DNA of 64,000 nt from Thalassobius sp002708925 (lineage in GTDB: Bacteria > Pseudomonadota > Alphaproteobacteria > Rhodobacterales > Rhodobacteraceae): positions 62,001 to 126,000 of the forward strand of contig NZ_JBNAGJ010000001.1 of the NCBI RefSeq assembly GCF_049803795.1, written 5' to 3'. How positions within the stretch are numbered: position 1 is the stretch's first letter; the number at the start of each line of letters is the position of its first letter. Under the pieces are notes generated by a model that was not told where the DNA came from, did no database searches, and worked only from the letters and a program-made list of their open reading frames with translations. This document shows positions 8,951 through 17,149 of this stretch, in pieces. The position numbers and the translations under genes are program-made.

Positions 8951-9583
8951 ATGGCGTCGGCGGAAACCTTCCTAAACCCCAGAAAAAAACCGCGTCAGGC
9001 CCGTGCCCGCGCGACGGTCAGCGCGATTTTGCAGGCGGGGGCTCATATTCTGGAAGAGCAGGGGCTTCAGGGATTCACCACAAATGCGGTGGCGCAGCGG
9101 GCCGGGGTCAGTATCGGCAGCCTGTATCAGTATTTCCCCGCGCGCGAGGCTCTTTTGGCGGCGCTGATCCGGCAGAAACGCAAGACTTTGCTTGGCGCGC
9201 TCCAGACTGCCTCTGCCCAATCCGAAGGGCAGGATTTAACCTGCGTGCTGCGCGCGCTGATCCGCGCGGGAACCGCGCATTGGCAGCAGCGGCCTGCTCT
9301 GGTCCGCTCGCTCAGCTATGCTGAGGCGACCCTGCCCATGGAAGAGGAAACGCGGGCGCTCAAGCGGGCGATCCTTCAGGTTGTCAGCCAGGCGCTGGCC
9401 AACCATGCCGTTCCCCGCCCGGCCCAGGCCGCGCGGGATCTGTCTGCGCTGACTTATGGCATGACGGATGCAACCGGGGTGTTCGGACCGACCGAGGCCA
9501 GCACGCTTGAGACACGGATTTTGCGGGCGGCGCAGGGCTATCTGGGCATGGCAGAGGGGCAGTCCAGTTTGCGCAACAGGTAG
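8951..9583 (+). CDS. TetR/AcrR family transcriptional regulator
   Basis: The protein has 210 residues. The N-terminal DNA-binding domain (about 15-65) has the TetR pattern ATVSAILQAGAHILEEQG, then FTTNAVAQRAGVSIGSLYQYF with the recognition helix at GSLYQYF. The C-terminal ligand domain is alpha-helical without a recognised effector motif. It diverges from the methyltransferase gene with a shared 72-bp promoter region, so it probably represses that gene and itself. Its 3' end overlaps cobF convergently by 46 bp. Confidence 0.9.
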   Translation: MASAETFLNPRKKPRQARARATVSAILQAGAHILEEQGLQGFTTNAVAQRAGVSIGSLYQYFPAREALLAALIRQKRKTLLGALQTASAQSEGQDLTCVLRALIRAGTAHWQQRPALVRSLSYAEATLPMEEETRALKRAILQVVSQALANHAVPRPAQAARDLSALTYGMTDATGVFGPTEASTLETRILRAAQGYLGMAEGQSSLRNR

Positions 9584-10314
9584 ATATCCATGATCCACCC
9601 GTTCCGTGCCCGCGCCTGCGCGCGCGTCTGCCGAATCCTGTCCGAGACCTCTGCCAGCTGTCCGGACAGGCGGATTTCCTGTGTCATTCCGGCATAGGCC
9701 GACCACCAGATGTGATAGGCGCTGCCGCTCAGGCTTTGGAAGGCACAAGACCCGTCCAGCATGACGACAACGGTGTCGGCCCCGTCCGGCCAGCCGTGAT
9801 CGCGCAATTGGCGGCCGGTGGTGATGGTGATGGGCGCTCCGATCCGGTTCAGCGCGATGGCATGTCCCGCCGTCAGCGCCTGCACCGAGGTGATGCCGGG
9901 AATGACGCTTACCCTAAGCGGCAGGTGGTTTTCCAGCCGTGCGGCGATGCGCAGCGTGCTGTCATATAACGACGGATCGCCCCAGACCAGAAACCCCACG
10001 CGCCCGCCATCGGGCAGATGGGCACGGATTTCAGACCGCCAGGTTTCCGCGATGGCATCGTGCCACTGCGCGACACCCTGGTGATAATCGGGGGTGCTGT
10101 CGTCGCGGCGCGGCAGATCGAACTCGGCCAGTTTCGGCCCGCCGGGTCGCAAGACCCGCTGGCAGATTTCCCGCCGGGCCTGGGCCAGATCGTCTTTGTT
10201 CCGGCCTTTGCGCGGGATCAGGATCAGATCGCAGGCATTGAGCGCCTCGACCGCCTGTAAGGTCAGATGCTGCGGATTGCCGGTGCCGATACCGACCAGC
10301 GACAGGGTGTACAT
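9538..10314 (-). CDS. cobF: Precorrin-6A synthase (deacetylating)
   Basis: This 258-residue tetrapyrrole methylase has the N-terminal LVGIGTGNPQHLTLQAVEAL loop, GFLVWGDPSLYDSTLRI (SAM/GDP loop) and IPGITSVQALTAGHAIALNRIG. The combination YHIWWSAYAG in the C-terminal part fits CobF. It methylates precorrin-5 at C1 with loss of acetate, giving precorrin-6A, and is specific to the aerobic B12 route. It is the last gene of the riboswitch-led cbiM-cobF unit. A hairpin separates it from cbiM. Confidence 0.92.
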   Translation of the reverse strand: MYTLSLVGIGTGNPQHLTLQAVEALNACDLILIPRKGRNKDDLAQARREICQRVLRPGGPKLAEFDLPRRDDSTPDYHQGVAQWHDAIAETWRSEIRAHLPDGGRVGFLVWGDPSLYDSTLRIAARLENHLPLRVSVIPGITSVQALTAGHAIALNRIGAPITITTGRQLRDHGWPDGADTVVVMLDGSCAFQSLSGSAYHIWWSAYAGMTQEIRLSGQLAEVSDRIRQTRAQARARNGWIMDIYLLRKLDCPSAMPR

Positions 10315-10333
10315 GGGTAGAAATCCTTGGTGT

Positions 10334-10357
10334 GCGTGGCCCCAGAAAGGGCCACGC
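10334..10357 (-). terminator. Intercistronic hairpin between cbiM and cobF
   Basis: A perfect 9-bp stem (GCGTGGCCC / GGGCCACGC) with a 6-nt loop lies in the 51-bp gap between the cbiM stop and the cobF start. No T-run follows on the minus strand, so it is more likely a partial terminator or mRNA-stability element than a full stop. It could lower cobF expression relative to cbiM. Confidence 0.4.
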
Positions 10358-10365
10358 CGGAAGCG

Positions 10366-11043
10366 TTAGCTGCCGCTGTGCAGGCGGGCGTTGAACAGTG
10401 GCGTGCGGGTCAGATCCCGTGCCGATTTGGCCGCCGCCAGAACGGCCAGGTCCGCCAGGGGCTCGATGATCACGACCAGCATGTAGGCACCGCCAAAGGC
10501 AAGGACCGAGGCCAGGGTTTCCGCGCCGACCCCCTGTCCGTAAAAGGCCCAGAACGCGACCCAGGCCACCACGCCGCCCTGATAGGCCGTCGAAAGCGCC
10601 AGCGCCTGCGTGTATTTCAGATCCACATAGGCCGTGCCGGGGGCGATGATGCGTTGGGCCAGCTCTTTGACCAGCCACAGAGGCACCAGCAGGGTGGTCA
10701 CGTTGATGAAATATTGCGGCAGATCGAAGGGCGCGAACACAAGGCCCTGAATCAGCAGCCCCAGCGCCAGACCAACGGCCGCCGGCGCGGCACCCAGCAG
10801 CAAAAACAGGGTCGAGCCGAGGATGAAATGCACCTCGCTGACGCCGACCGGGAAATGCGGCAGGATCTCGAAGAACACAAAGGTCAGGACGGTGGCGATC
10901 AGCGCGCGCCCGGCAAAGGCCAGCACCCCGCTGGCGCGGATCAGATCATAGGCCGATCTAAGCACCAGCGCGCCGGCACCAGCAGCCGTGGCATAAGACA
11001 GCACGATTTTCGCGCCGGTTACGATTCCAGGTTCGATATGCAT
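10366..11043 (-). CDS. cbiM: CbiM-type energy-coupling factor permease (cobalt uptake)
   Basis: The 225-residue membrane protein begins MHIEPG, keeping the His2 that with the N-terminal amine binds cobalt in CbiM. The second conserved His is in PVGVSEVHFILGST. The segment GAAPAAVGLALGLLIQGL and the FAPFDLPQYFINVTTLLVP loop are typical of this family. Five to seven helices are apparent. No cbiN, cbiQ or cbiO is visible nearby, so it either works alone or borrows an ECF module elsewhere. Ribosome site GGAGA; a cobalamin riboswitch lies in its leader. Confidence 0.85.
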   Translation of the reverse strand: MHIEPGIVTGAKIVLSYATAAGAGALVLRSAYDLIRASGVLAFAGRALIATVLTFVFFEILPHFPVGVSEVHFILGSTLFLLLGAAPAAVGLALGLLIQGLVFAPFDLPQYFINVTTLLVPLWLVKELAQRIIAPGTAYVDLKYTQALALSTAYQGGVVAWVAFWAFYGQGVGAETLASVLAFGGAYMLVVIIEPLADLAVLAAAKSARDLTRTPLFNARLHSGS

Positions 11044-11114
11044 TTTAGTCTCCTTGCCGTCTTCCCCGACGGCGATTGTGTGATACGGCCCGAAACGGGC
11101 CAGGATGTCGTGTG

Positions 11115-11262
11115 GCGGCAGGTCTCCTGACTTTGCGGATCATCGCTGGCCGCGCCTTCCCGAGGTCTTCAGTGGCAGTGCGGTTTGCTCGTCGCTTACA
11201 GTTGCGGGGGCAGTCACGGATTTGCACCGCGTTCCCTTTTCATCCCAGGTGCAAGCACCGAT
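11115..11262 (-). promoter_or_regulatory. Cobalamin riboswitch controlling cbiM-cobF
   Basis: Read on the minus strand, the leader shows the conserved aptamer order: GGTGC(A) stem, AAAAGGGAACGCGGTG, CAAATCCGTGACTGCCCCCGC (written here in parts: GTGAC and CCCGCAACTGTA), the B12 box GCCACTG, AAGACCTCGGGAAGG, then GTCAGGAGACCTGCC. It starts about 20 nt after the cobB stop and ends 72 nt before the cbiM ATG. AdoCbl binding would lower expression of the cobalt permease and CobF. Confidence 0.93.
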
Positions 11263-11280
11263 AGGAGCCGCCGGGCCGAG

Positions 11281-12627
11281 TTATCTGTGGGGTTGGCCTC
11301 CTTTCTGGATGGGGCTGGACGCCCCCGAGATCAGGTGAAAAAAGGTTCCGCTGGCATGGCCTCGGCGCGATCCGGTTTCCGGCACCTCGGCGCCATTGGC
11401 ATCCTCGACATGGGCCAGGGGATCATCCGGCTGGGCCAGGATTGTGGAATAGTGGAATTCATGCCCGCGCAGCGCCGTGCCCGCAGGCAGGCCGGGCATC
11501 GCGGACTTCAGCCGGGCCAGGCGGTATCCCAGATGCATTTTGCGCCTGGCATAGCTGGTCTCTAGCCCTAAAAGCCCGGCCATCCGGTGCCGGGTGCCTT
11601 CCTTGTCGACCAGCCCGGCGCCCATGGCCATGTAGCCGCCGCATTCGCCATGGACCGGGCGGGTTTCAGCAAAGCGGCGCAGCCCGGTGTGGAATTGCTC
11701 GGCCGCCGCCAGCGCCCCGGCGTGCAATTCCGGATAGCCTCCGGGCAGCCAGCAGGTATCGGCGCTTGGGTCCGGGGCCTGATCGGCCAGAGGCGAGAAG
11801 AACAGAATTTCGGCTCCGGCCCGGCGCCAGCTGTGCAGAAGATGCGGATATACAAAGGAAAACGCCGCATCGCGCGCCAGCGCAATCCGCTGCCCCGGAG
11901 GCGGCGGCAGATGTAGCGGGGCCGCGTTGGCCTGCGTGCCGCCAGCCGCCGCCAGCAGGGCCGGAATGTCGATGTGTTGGGCGATGAAATCCCCGGCGGC
12001 CTGCAACAGAGCCTTCAGTTGGGGCTGCTCTTCGGCCTGAACCAATCCCAGGTGCCGCTCGGGCAGCTCGACCGCGCCGCGCCGGGGCAGCGCGCCCAGA
12101 ACCGGGATGCCTGCCTGTTCCATGCCCAGACGCAGCAGATGTTCATGGCGGGGGCTGGCCACCTTGTTCAGCACGACGCCCGCCAGCCGGACATCGGGCC
12201 GCATCTGGCGGAACCCCAGCGCCGTGGCGGCCGCCGATTGCGCCTGACCAGAGACATCCAGCATCAGCACCACCGGCCATCCGGTCCGGGCGGCGATATC
12301 GGCGCTGGCACCATTGCCGGTCTCGCCGGGGCGGGCGACGCCATCGAACAGGCCCATCGACCCTTCGGCCAGCGCCAGATCCGCCCCCTGCGCCTGTTGC
12401 AGCCATTGGCTCAGATCGCCGGGCGTCATGGCCCAGCTGTCCAGGTTGAACGAGGGCCGCCCCGCCGCCACCCGGTGAAAGCCGGGGTCGATATAGTCGG
12501 GGCCGCTTTTGAAGGGCTGCACCGTCAGCCCCTGGCGGCTGAGCGCATTCAGCAGCCCCAGCATCAGCGTGGTTTTCCCGGTCCCCGAAGAGGGCGCCGA
12601 GATCATCAGACCAGAGGGCAGGCTCAT
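11281..12627 (-). CDS. cobB: Hydrogenobyrinate a,c-diamide synthase
   Basis: The protein has 448 residues. The N-terminal P-loop domain (APSSGTGKTT, about 10-19; SGPDYIDPGFH; EGSMGLFDG) activates carboxylates with ATP. The C-terminal class I glutaminase domain has CWLPGGYPELH, and the nucleophile Cys in HGECGGYMAMG is near residue 329. It amidates the a and c side chains of hydrogenobyrinic acid, the step before cobalt insertion by CobNST. Its ATG overlaps the cobM stop (ATGA), so translation is coupled. Confidence 0.95.
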   Translation of the reverse strand: MSLPSGLMISAPSSGTGKTTLMLGLLNALSRQGLTVQPFKSGPDYIDPGFHRVAAGRPSFNLDSWAMTPGDLSQWLQQAQGADLALAEGSMGLFDGVARPGETGNGASADIAARTGWPVVLMLDVSGQAQSAAATALGFRQMRPDVRLAGVVLNKVASPRHEHLLRLGMEQAGIPVLGALPRRGAVELPERHLGLVQAEEQPQLKALLQAAGDFIAQHIDIPALLAAAGGTQANAAPLHLPPPPGQRIALARDAAFSFVYPHLLHSWRRAGAEILFFSPLADQAPDPSADTCWLPGGYPELHAGALAAAEQFHTGLRRFAETRPVHGECGGYMAMGAGLVDKEGTRHRMAGLLGLETSYARRKMHLGYRLARLKSAMPGLPAGTALRGHEFHYSTILAQPDDPLAHVEDANGAEVPETGSRRGHASGTFFHLISGASSPIQKGGQPHR

Positions 12628-13409
12628 TGCGTGCCCTCCGGAAAGCGCGGGTGCGTGCCCACGGGGCGGAACCGGCGGTCATAATCCCCGGCATAAAGGC
12701 AGCTTTCGTCGAAATCCTGCGCCCCCAGGGCAGGCCCCACCAGAATCAGCGCGGTGCGGCCGCGTTCCCCCTGCGTGGCGTCGAGCACCGTTGCCAGCGT
12801 GGCGCGCAGCAGGCGCTGATCGGGCCAGCTGGCGCGCCAGACAATGGCCACCGGGCACTCGGGCCCATAGGCGGGGGTCAGCCGCGCCACGACATCCTCA
12901 AGCACATGCACGGACAGGTGAATCGCCAGCGTGGCCTGGGTGGCGGCGAAATTCTCCAGCGTTTCGGCCTCGGGCATGGCCGAGGCCCGCCCCGAGGTCC
13001 GCGTCAGCACCAGCGATTGCGCCACGCCGGGCAGGGTCAGCTCAGCCCCAAGCGCCGCCGCCGAGGCCGCAAAGGCAGGCACGCCGGGGGTGATCCGATA
13101 GGGAATGTCCAGGGCGCGCAAGCGGCGCAATTGCTCGCCCATGGCGGACCAGACCGACAGATCCCCCGAATGCAGACGGGCGATATCCTGTCCGGCCCGA
13201 TGAGCGGTCTGAATTTCCGCGATGATCTGATCTAGCGACAGCGGCGCGGTGTTCACGATCCGGGCACCGGGCGGACAATGCTGTAACAGCGCCTCGGGCA
13301 CCAGCGAACCCGCATAGAGACACACAGGGCAGGCCGCGATCAGGTCGCGCCCGCGCAGGGTGATCAGATCGGGCGCGCCGGGGCCGGCTCCGATAAAGTG
13401 GACGGTCAT
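12624..13409 (-). CDS. cobM: Precorrin-4 C11-methyltransferase
   Basis: I place the start at ATG 13409, which overlaps the cobE stop (ATGA) and has an AAGGA site, giving 261 residues. Family motifs: MTVHFIGAGPGAPDLITLRG at the N-terminus, VCLYAGSLVPEALL, LHSGDLSVWSAMGEQ, and ITPGVPAFAASAAALGAELTLP. These match CobM/CbiF, which methylates precorrin-4 at C11 to give precorrin-5 in the aerobic route. It sits in the chain cobL-cobE-cobM-cobB with every junction overlapping. Confidence 0.95.
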   Translation of the reverse strand: MTVHFIGAGPGAPDLITLRGRDLIAACPVCLYAGSLVPEALLQHCPPGARIVNTAPLSLDQIIAEIQTAHRAGQDIARLHSGDLSVWSAMGEQLRRLRALDIPYRITPGVPAFAASAAALGAELTLPGVAQSLVLTRTSGRASAMPEAETLENFAATQATLAIHLSVHVLEDVVARLTPAYGPECPVAIVWRASWPDQRLLRATLATVLDATQGERGRTALILVGPALGAQDFDESCLYAGDYDRRFRPVGTHPRFPEGTQ

Positions 13410-13777
13410 TTGGTGGATCCTTCTGCAAGGGCGATGGTGATGTGGCCGCAAGCGGATACCCAGCGCGGAGCGATCAGCCGTGTGGTCTGTTGTCCGGTCT
13501 GAGGGGACAGCGCGGCCAGCGCCGTGGCCTCGGCCACCGATCCGGTTGCGAAACGCGCCAGGATACGGGGGGATTGTGTGTGGGTCGGAACGCCCGCGAT
13601 CTGCTGTTCGCTGAGCGTGAAAAGCGGCAGGCCCATCTGTTGCGCCAGTGGCCTTAGCGGCGCGGCCCGCTGCTCCAGACAGGCCAGCGCGGCAATCGGG
13701 TGCGTGGACATTTTCAGCGCGGCGTGCACCTGTGCCTGCTGCGCCGTGCTGCGCATTCCAATTCCGGCAACAATCAT
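13406..13777 (-). CDS. cobE: Cobalamin biosynthesis protein CobE (CbiG C-terminal-like)
   Basis: The 123-residue protein starts MIVAGIGMRSTA at 13777, overlapping the cobL stop in ATGA; a second ATG lies five codons upstream. The motif VAGIGMRSTA, the STHPIAALACLEQRA region and the later SVAEATALAAL are those of the CobE/CbiG C-terminal fold. In P. denitrificans CobE is needed for B12 synthesis, but its exact reaction is not settled. Its place between cobL and cobM fits. Confidence 0.88.
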   Translation of the reverse strand: MIVAGIGMRSTAQQAQVHAALKMSTHPIAALACLEQRAAPLRPLAQQMGLPLFTLSEQQIAGVPTHTQSPRILARFATGSVAEATALAALSPQTGQQTTRLIAPRWVSACGHITIALAEGSTK

Positions 13778-14976
13778 CGCAGAACGCTCCATTGCAGCTG
13801 GCTGCGCGCGGCCTGCCACCCCTGGCCCCGCCCCAGAGGCTGCGCCATGGCCAGGTCGATTTTCATCAGCGAGCCGCCCTGTGCGTCCTGCCACCGGGTC
13901 AGCAGGGCCTGGCTTTGCAGCGTGACGGCATTGGCAACCACGCGGGTGCCCGGCGGCAGGATGTCCCACAGCGCGCGGAACAGGGATTCGGACCCGCCTC
14001 CGCCCAGAAACACTGCATCGGGCGGCGGGAGTTGCGGGAATATCTGGGGGGCCGCGCCCAGATGCGGAGTGATCCGGTCCAGCAGGCCAAAGCGGCGGGC
14101 ATTTTCGGTGATGTTCTGAATGCGATCTGCGCGGGGCTCGACTGCCGAGGAACTGGCCCCCGTCGCCGCCAGCGCCCATTCCACCGAAACCGAGCCCGAG
14201 CCCGCGCCAATGTCCCACAGATGCTGCCCCGCGCGGGGGGCCAGCGCGGCCAGGGTCAGGGCGCGCATCGGGCCTTTGGTGATCTGGCCGTCATGCGCGA
14301 ACAGATCGGCGTCGCGGCCGGGGCTTTGGGGCAGGCCGGCCCGGCCCTCAATCTGCAAGGCCACCATGACCGGGGCGGGGGTCTGGGGCAGGTCGAACCG
14401 ATCGGCCCGGCTGGTGTGGATCTGCTCTCGTGGCCCCCCCAGTGCGGCAAGCAGCGTCATGCGGCTGGCACCAAAACCCTGCTGGGTCAGCCACTGGGCC
14501 AGGGCACGCGGGGCCAGCCCGTCGCGCAGGGTGCAGAACAGGCGCTGCCCCGCGTTCAAATGCGCGATCAGGTGCTCGAACGGAGCGGCATGAAGCGCGA
14601 CTGCCTGGACATCCTGAGCCCGCCACCCCAGATGCGCAGCGGCCAGGGCAACGCAGGAAAGCGCGGGAAAGCACTGCCATTCGGCGGGCGTCAGGTGCTG
14701 GGTCAGGCTGCCTCCGGCACCGTGCCAGAACGGATCGCCCGAGGCCAGCACCACCACGCGTTTGCCGCGCGCCCGTAGCACCGGCTCAATGGAAAACGGC
14801 ACGGGCCAGGCCCGCCCGCGCGGGCCTGCGTTCACCAGGGTCAGGTGACGCGGGCCTCCGAAAATCAGCTGGGCGTCATGCAATGCCTTTCGGCTTGCAT
14901 CATGCAGCCCGGCCAGTCCATCTTCGCCCAGCCCGATCAGGGTCAGCCACGCAGGATCAGAGAGGTTTTCACACAT
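13774..14976 (-). CDS. cobL: Precorrin-6Y C5,15-methyltransferase (decarboxylating)
   Basis: I choose ATG 14976 (MCENLSDPAWLTLIGLGEDG), with AGAAGGA upstream, over a start nine codons earlier. The ~400-residue protein is bifunctional: the N-terminal CbiE-like half (LIGLGEDGLAGL, VVVLASGDPFWHGAG) and the C-terminal CbiT-like half with a SAM-binding loop (LWDIGAGSGSVSVEWAL) and DAVFLGGGG. It methylates C5 and C15 and removes the acetate carboxyl of ring C. Its start codon and that of cobK share the sequence CATG on opposite strands. Confidence 0.95.
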   Translation of the reverse strand: MCENLSDPAWLTLIGLGEDGLAGLHDASRKALHDAQLIFGGPRHLTLVNAGPRGRAWPVPFSIEPVLRARGKRVVVLASGDPFWHGAGGSLTQHLTPAEWQCFPALSCVALAAAHLGWRAQDVQAVALHAAPFEHLIAHLNAGQRLFCTLRDGLAPRALAQWLTQQGFGASRMTLLAALGGPREQIHTSRADRFDLPQTPAPVMVALQIEGRAGLPQSPGRDADLFAHDGQITKGPMRALTLAALAPRAGQHLWDIGAGSGSVSVEWALAATGASSSAVEPRADRIQNITENARRFGLLDRITPHLGAAPQIFPQLPPPDAVFLGGGGSESLFRALWDILPPGTRVVANAVTLQSQALLTRWQDAQGGSLMKIDLAMAQPLGRGQGWQAARSQLQWSVLR

Positions 14977-15721
14977 GGCGCGCATCCTTCTGCTTGGCGG
15001 CACCAGCGAGGCCTCGGAGCTGGCGCGCGCCTTGGCACAGCGCGGGGCGGACGCGGTGTTTTCCTATGCCGGACGGACGGCCAGACCCGTCGCGCAGCCC
15101 TTGCCCACACGGGTTGGCGGCTTCGGAGGATGCGCGGGGTTGCAGGCTTTCTTGCAGGCTGAAAACGTGCGGCAAGTGATTGATGCAACACATCCTTTTG
15201 CCTCTGGGATGAGCCGGAACGCACAGGCCGCCTGCGCGGCGCTGGGGGTGGATCTGGTGACGTATCAACGCCCGCCCTGGCAGGCTGGCGCTGGTGACAT
15301 CTGGCATCATGTTTCCGATATGCAGGCCGCCGTTGCAGCCCTGCCCGAGGCCCCCGCGCGGGTGTTTCTGGCGATCGGAAAACAGGCGCTGGCGCTGTTC
15401 TCTGCGCGGTCTCAGCATCGGTATCTGCTGCGGCTGGTGGATGCGCCGCAGGACGTGCCCTTGCGGCACTGGCAGGCGGAAATTGCACGCGGGCCGTTCG
15501 ATGTGCCCGGCGATATTGCGCTGATGCGCGCCCACCGGATCCAGCTGATCGTGGCCAAGAATGCGGGCGGGGACGGGGCCATGGCAAAGCTGGTGGCCGC
15601 TCGCGAATTGGGCTTGCCGGTGATCCTGGTGGATCGTCCGGTTGCGCCGGCTGGCACGGTTCTGACAGGGCTGGAGCAGGTGCTGCATTGGCTGGATCAT
15701 CCGGAGCGTCTGGGGGTGTAG
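14975..15721 (+). CDS. cobK: Precorrin-6A reductase
   Basis: This 248-residue NADPH-dependent enzyme has the N-terminal nucleotide loop ILLLGGTSEASELARAL, the VIDATHPFASGMSRNA motif, FLAIGKQALALF and VAKNAGGDGAMAKLVAARELGLPV (family fingerprint). It reduces precorrin-6A to 6B. It is the only cob gene on the plus strand: its ATG shares bases with the cobL ATG on the other strand (CATG), and its 3' end overlaps cobJ by 25 bp. Ribosome site GAGAGG. Its promoter must lie inside the 5' part of cobL. Confidence 0.95.
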   Translation: MARILLLGGTSEASELARALAQRGADAVFSYAGRTARPVAQPLPTRVGGFGGCAGLQAFLQAENVRQVIDATHPFASGMSRNAQAACAALGVDLVTYQRPPWQAGAGDIWHHVSDMQAAVAALPEAPARVFLAIGKQALALFSARSQHRYLLRLVDAPQDVPLRHWQAEIARGPFDVPGDIALMRAHRIQLIVAKNAGGDGAMAKLVAARELGLPVILVDRPVAPAGTVLTGLEQVLHWLDHPERLGV

Positions 15722-16434
15722 ACATGCCGCCCCACCTGCCGCGTCTGTGAATTCCCCAGCAGCACCACGGTGCGCATGTCGGCCATTTGAGGATGTGCCT
15801 GCGACAGGCGAACGGTGGTCAGGGTTTCCCCCGGTTTGCAGACGTCGCGCGCAAACGAGATCAGCCGATCGGGGCCGCATTCCTGGCGCAGGATGTCCAG
15901 GGTCCGGGCGAATTGATGGGGACGTGCTTTGGAGCGCGGATTATAGAAGGCCATGGCGAAATCGGCCTGCGCGCCCAGCCTGAGCCGCTTTTCAATCAGC
16001 GGCCAGGGCTTGAGATTGTCGCTTAGATTGATCGCACAGAAATCATGGCCCAGAGGGGCCCCCAGCCGGGCAGCGGCGGCCAGCATGGCGGTAATGCCGG
16101 GCAGGACGCGGATGTCCAGATCCTGCCAGCGATCCGGCCCGGCCTCCAGCGCTTCGAACAGGGCCGAGGCCATGGCGAACACCCCCGGATCCCCCGAAGA
16201 GACAACCACCACGCGATGCCCCTGCGCGGCCAGTTCCAGCGCATGTGCCGCGCGCTCCAGTTCGACCCGGTTGTCGGTTGCGTGCAGGGTCAGCCCCGGA
16301 CGAGGCGCAATCCGGCGCACGTAGGGAATATAGCCGATGACATCGGTTGCCTGGGACAGCGCGTGCTGTACCTCTGGGGTGATCAGCTGCGTATCTCCGG
16401 GGCCCAGACCCGCGATTTGAACCCAGCCGCTCAT
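15697..16434 (-). CDS. cobJ: Precorrin-3B C17-methyltransferase
   Basis: The protein has 245 residues. Tetrapyrrole methylase signatures: IAGLGPGDTQLITPEV, TDVIGYIPYV, VVVSSGDPGVFAMAS, LPGITAMLAAAARLGAPLGHDFC and AINLSDNLKPWP, then MAFYNPRSKARP. It contracts the ring of precorrin-3B while methylating C17. Start overlaps the cobI stop by 4 bp. Last gene of the 23.6-15.7 kb riboswitch-led operon before the antiparallel cobK. Confidence 0.95.
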   Translation of the reverse strand: MSGWVQIAGLGPGDTQLITPEVQHALSQATDVIGYIPYVRRIAPRPGLTLHATDNRVELERAAHALELAAQGHRVVVVSSGDPGVFAMASALFEALEAGPDRWQDLDIRVLPGITAMLAAAARLGAPLGHDFCAINLSDNLKPWPLIEKRLRLGAQADFAMAFYNPRSKARPHQFARTLDILRQECGPDRLISFARDVCKPGETLTTVRLSQAHPQMADMRTVVLLGNSQTRQVGRHVYTPRRSG

Positions 16435-17147
16435 GGGCGCCGCCCCTGGCCATGGATCAGCACGATCGAGAAATAGGGGACGGTTTCGGGCGCGTCCGAG
16501 AGTTTCTGAACCGTCTCGCCCTGCATCGTACCGCGCTCGACCAGCCAGGCGTCTTGCATCCGTCCGGCGGCGCTGAGGGCGCGTTTCAGCTTGGGCAGGT
16601 TGCGGCCGATCTTCATCACAACCAGCGCATCGGTGTTGGCCGCATGGCGGGCCAGTTCCTGTTCGGGCAGCGTGGCCATCGCAACTGTCAACACGTCATC
16701 GCCCCAGGTGATCGGCGTGCCCGTGGCTGTCCAGCAACCGGACATGCCGGTGATGCCGGGGATGATCTCGATCTGTGCGCGGCCCTGAAGGCGCGTGTGT
16801 AAGTGCATGAAAGAGCCAAAGAAAAACGGGTCGCCCTCGCATAGAACCAGAATGTCTTGTGCGGCGGACAGATCCGCCAGACGCGTGGCCCAGTCATCGT
16901 AAAACCCGGACAGAAGCCGCGTATATTCGGGCGAGTCAAAGGGCAGCTCGGTGGTGACGGGATATTCCATCGCCCATTCGGTCGCCGCAGGGTTTATCAG
17001 CCCCTCGACTGTTTTACGGGCCCGTCCCGCGCGGCCTTTTTTGCGGAAATAGGCGACGTGGCTGGCACCCGAGATCAGCCGGTGGGCCTTGACGCTCATC
17101 AGATCGGGATCACCGGGGCCGAGGCCCACACAGATAACCTTGCCCAT
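16431..17147 (-). CDS. cobI: Precorrin-2 C20-methyltransferase
   Basis: The true start is ATG 17147 (MGKVICVGLGPGDPDLMSVKA), with a strong GGAAGGAAT site, not the longer frame that runs into cobH. 238 residues. Motifs: VCVGLGPGDPDL, VAYFRKKGRAGRAR, LCEGDPFFFGSFMHLHTRL and IIPGITGMSGCWTATGTPI. It methylates precorrin-2 at C20. It begins 2 nt after the cobH stop and overlaps cobJ at its end. Confidence 0.95.
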   Translation of the reverse strand: MGKVICVGLGPGDPDLMSVKAHRLISGASHVAYFRKKGRAGRARKTVEGLINPAATEWAMEYPVTTELPFDSPEYTRLLSGFYDDWATRLADLSAAQDILVLCEGDPFFFGSFMHLHTRLQGRAQIEIIPGITGMSGCWTATGTPITWGDDVLTVAMATLPEQELARHAANTDALVVMKIGRNLPKLKRALSAAGRMQDAWLVERGTMQGETVQKLSDAPETVPYFSIVLIHGQGRRP

Positions 17148-17149
17148 GA

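Noticed and set aside
15697..15721. 25-bp overlap as a sign of assembly error in cobJ/cobK
   Set aside because: Both proteins are full length with proper ends, so the overlap is real.
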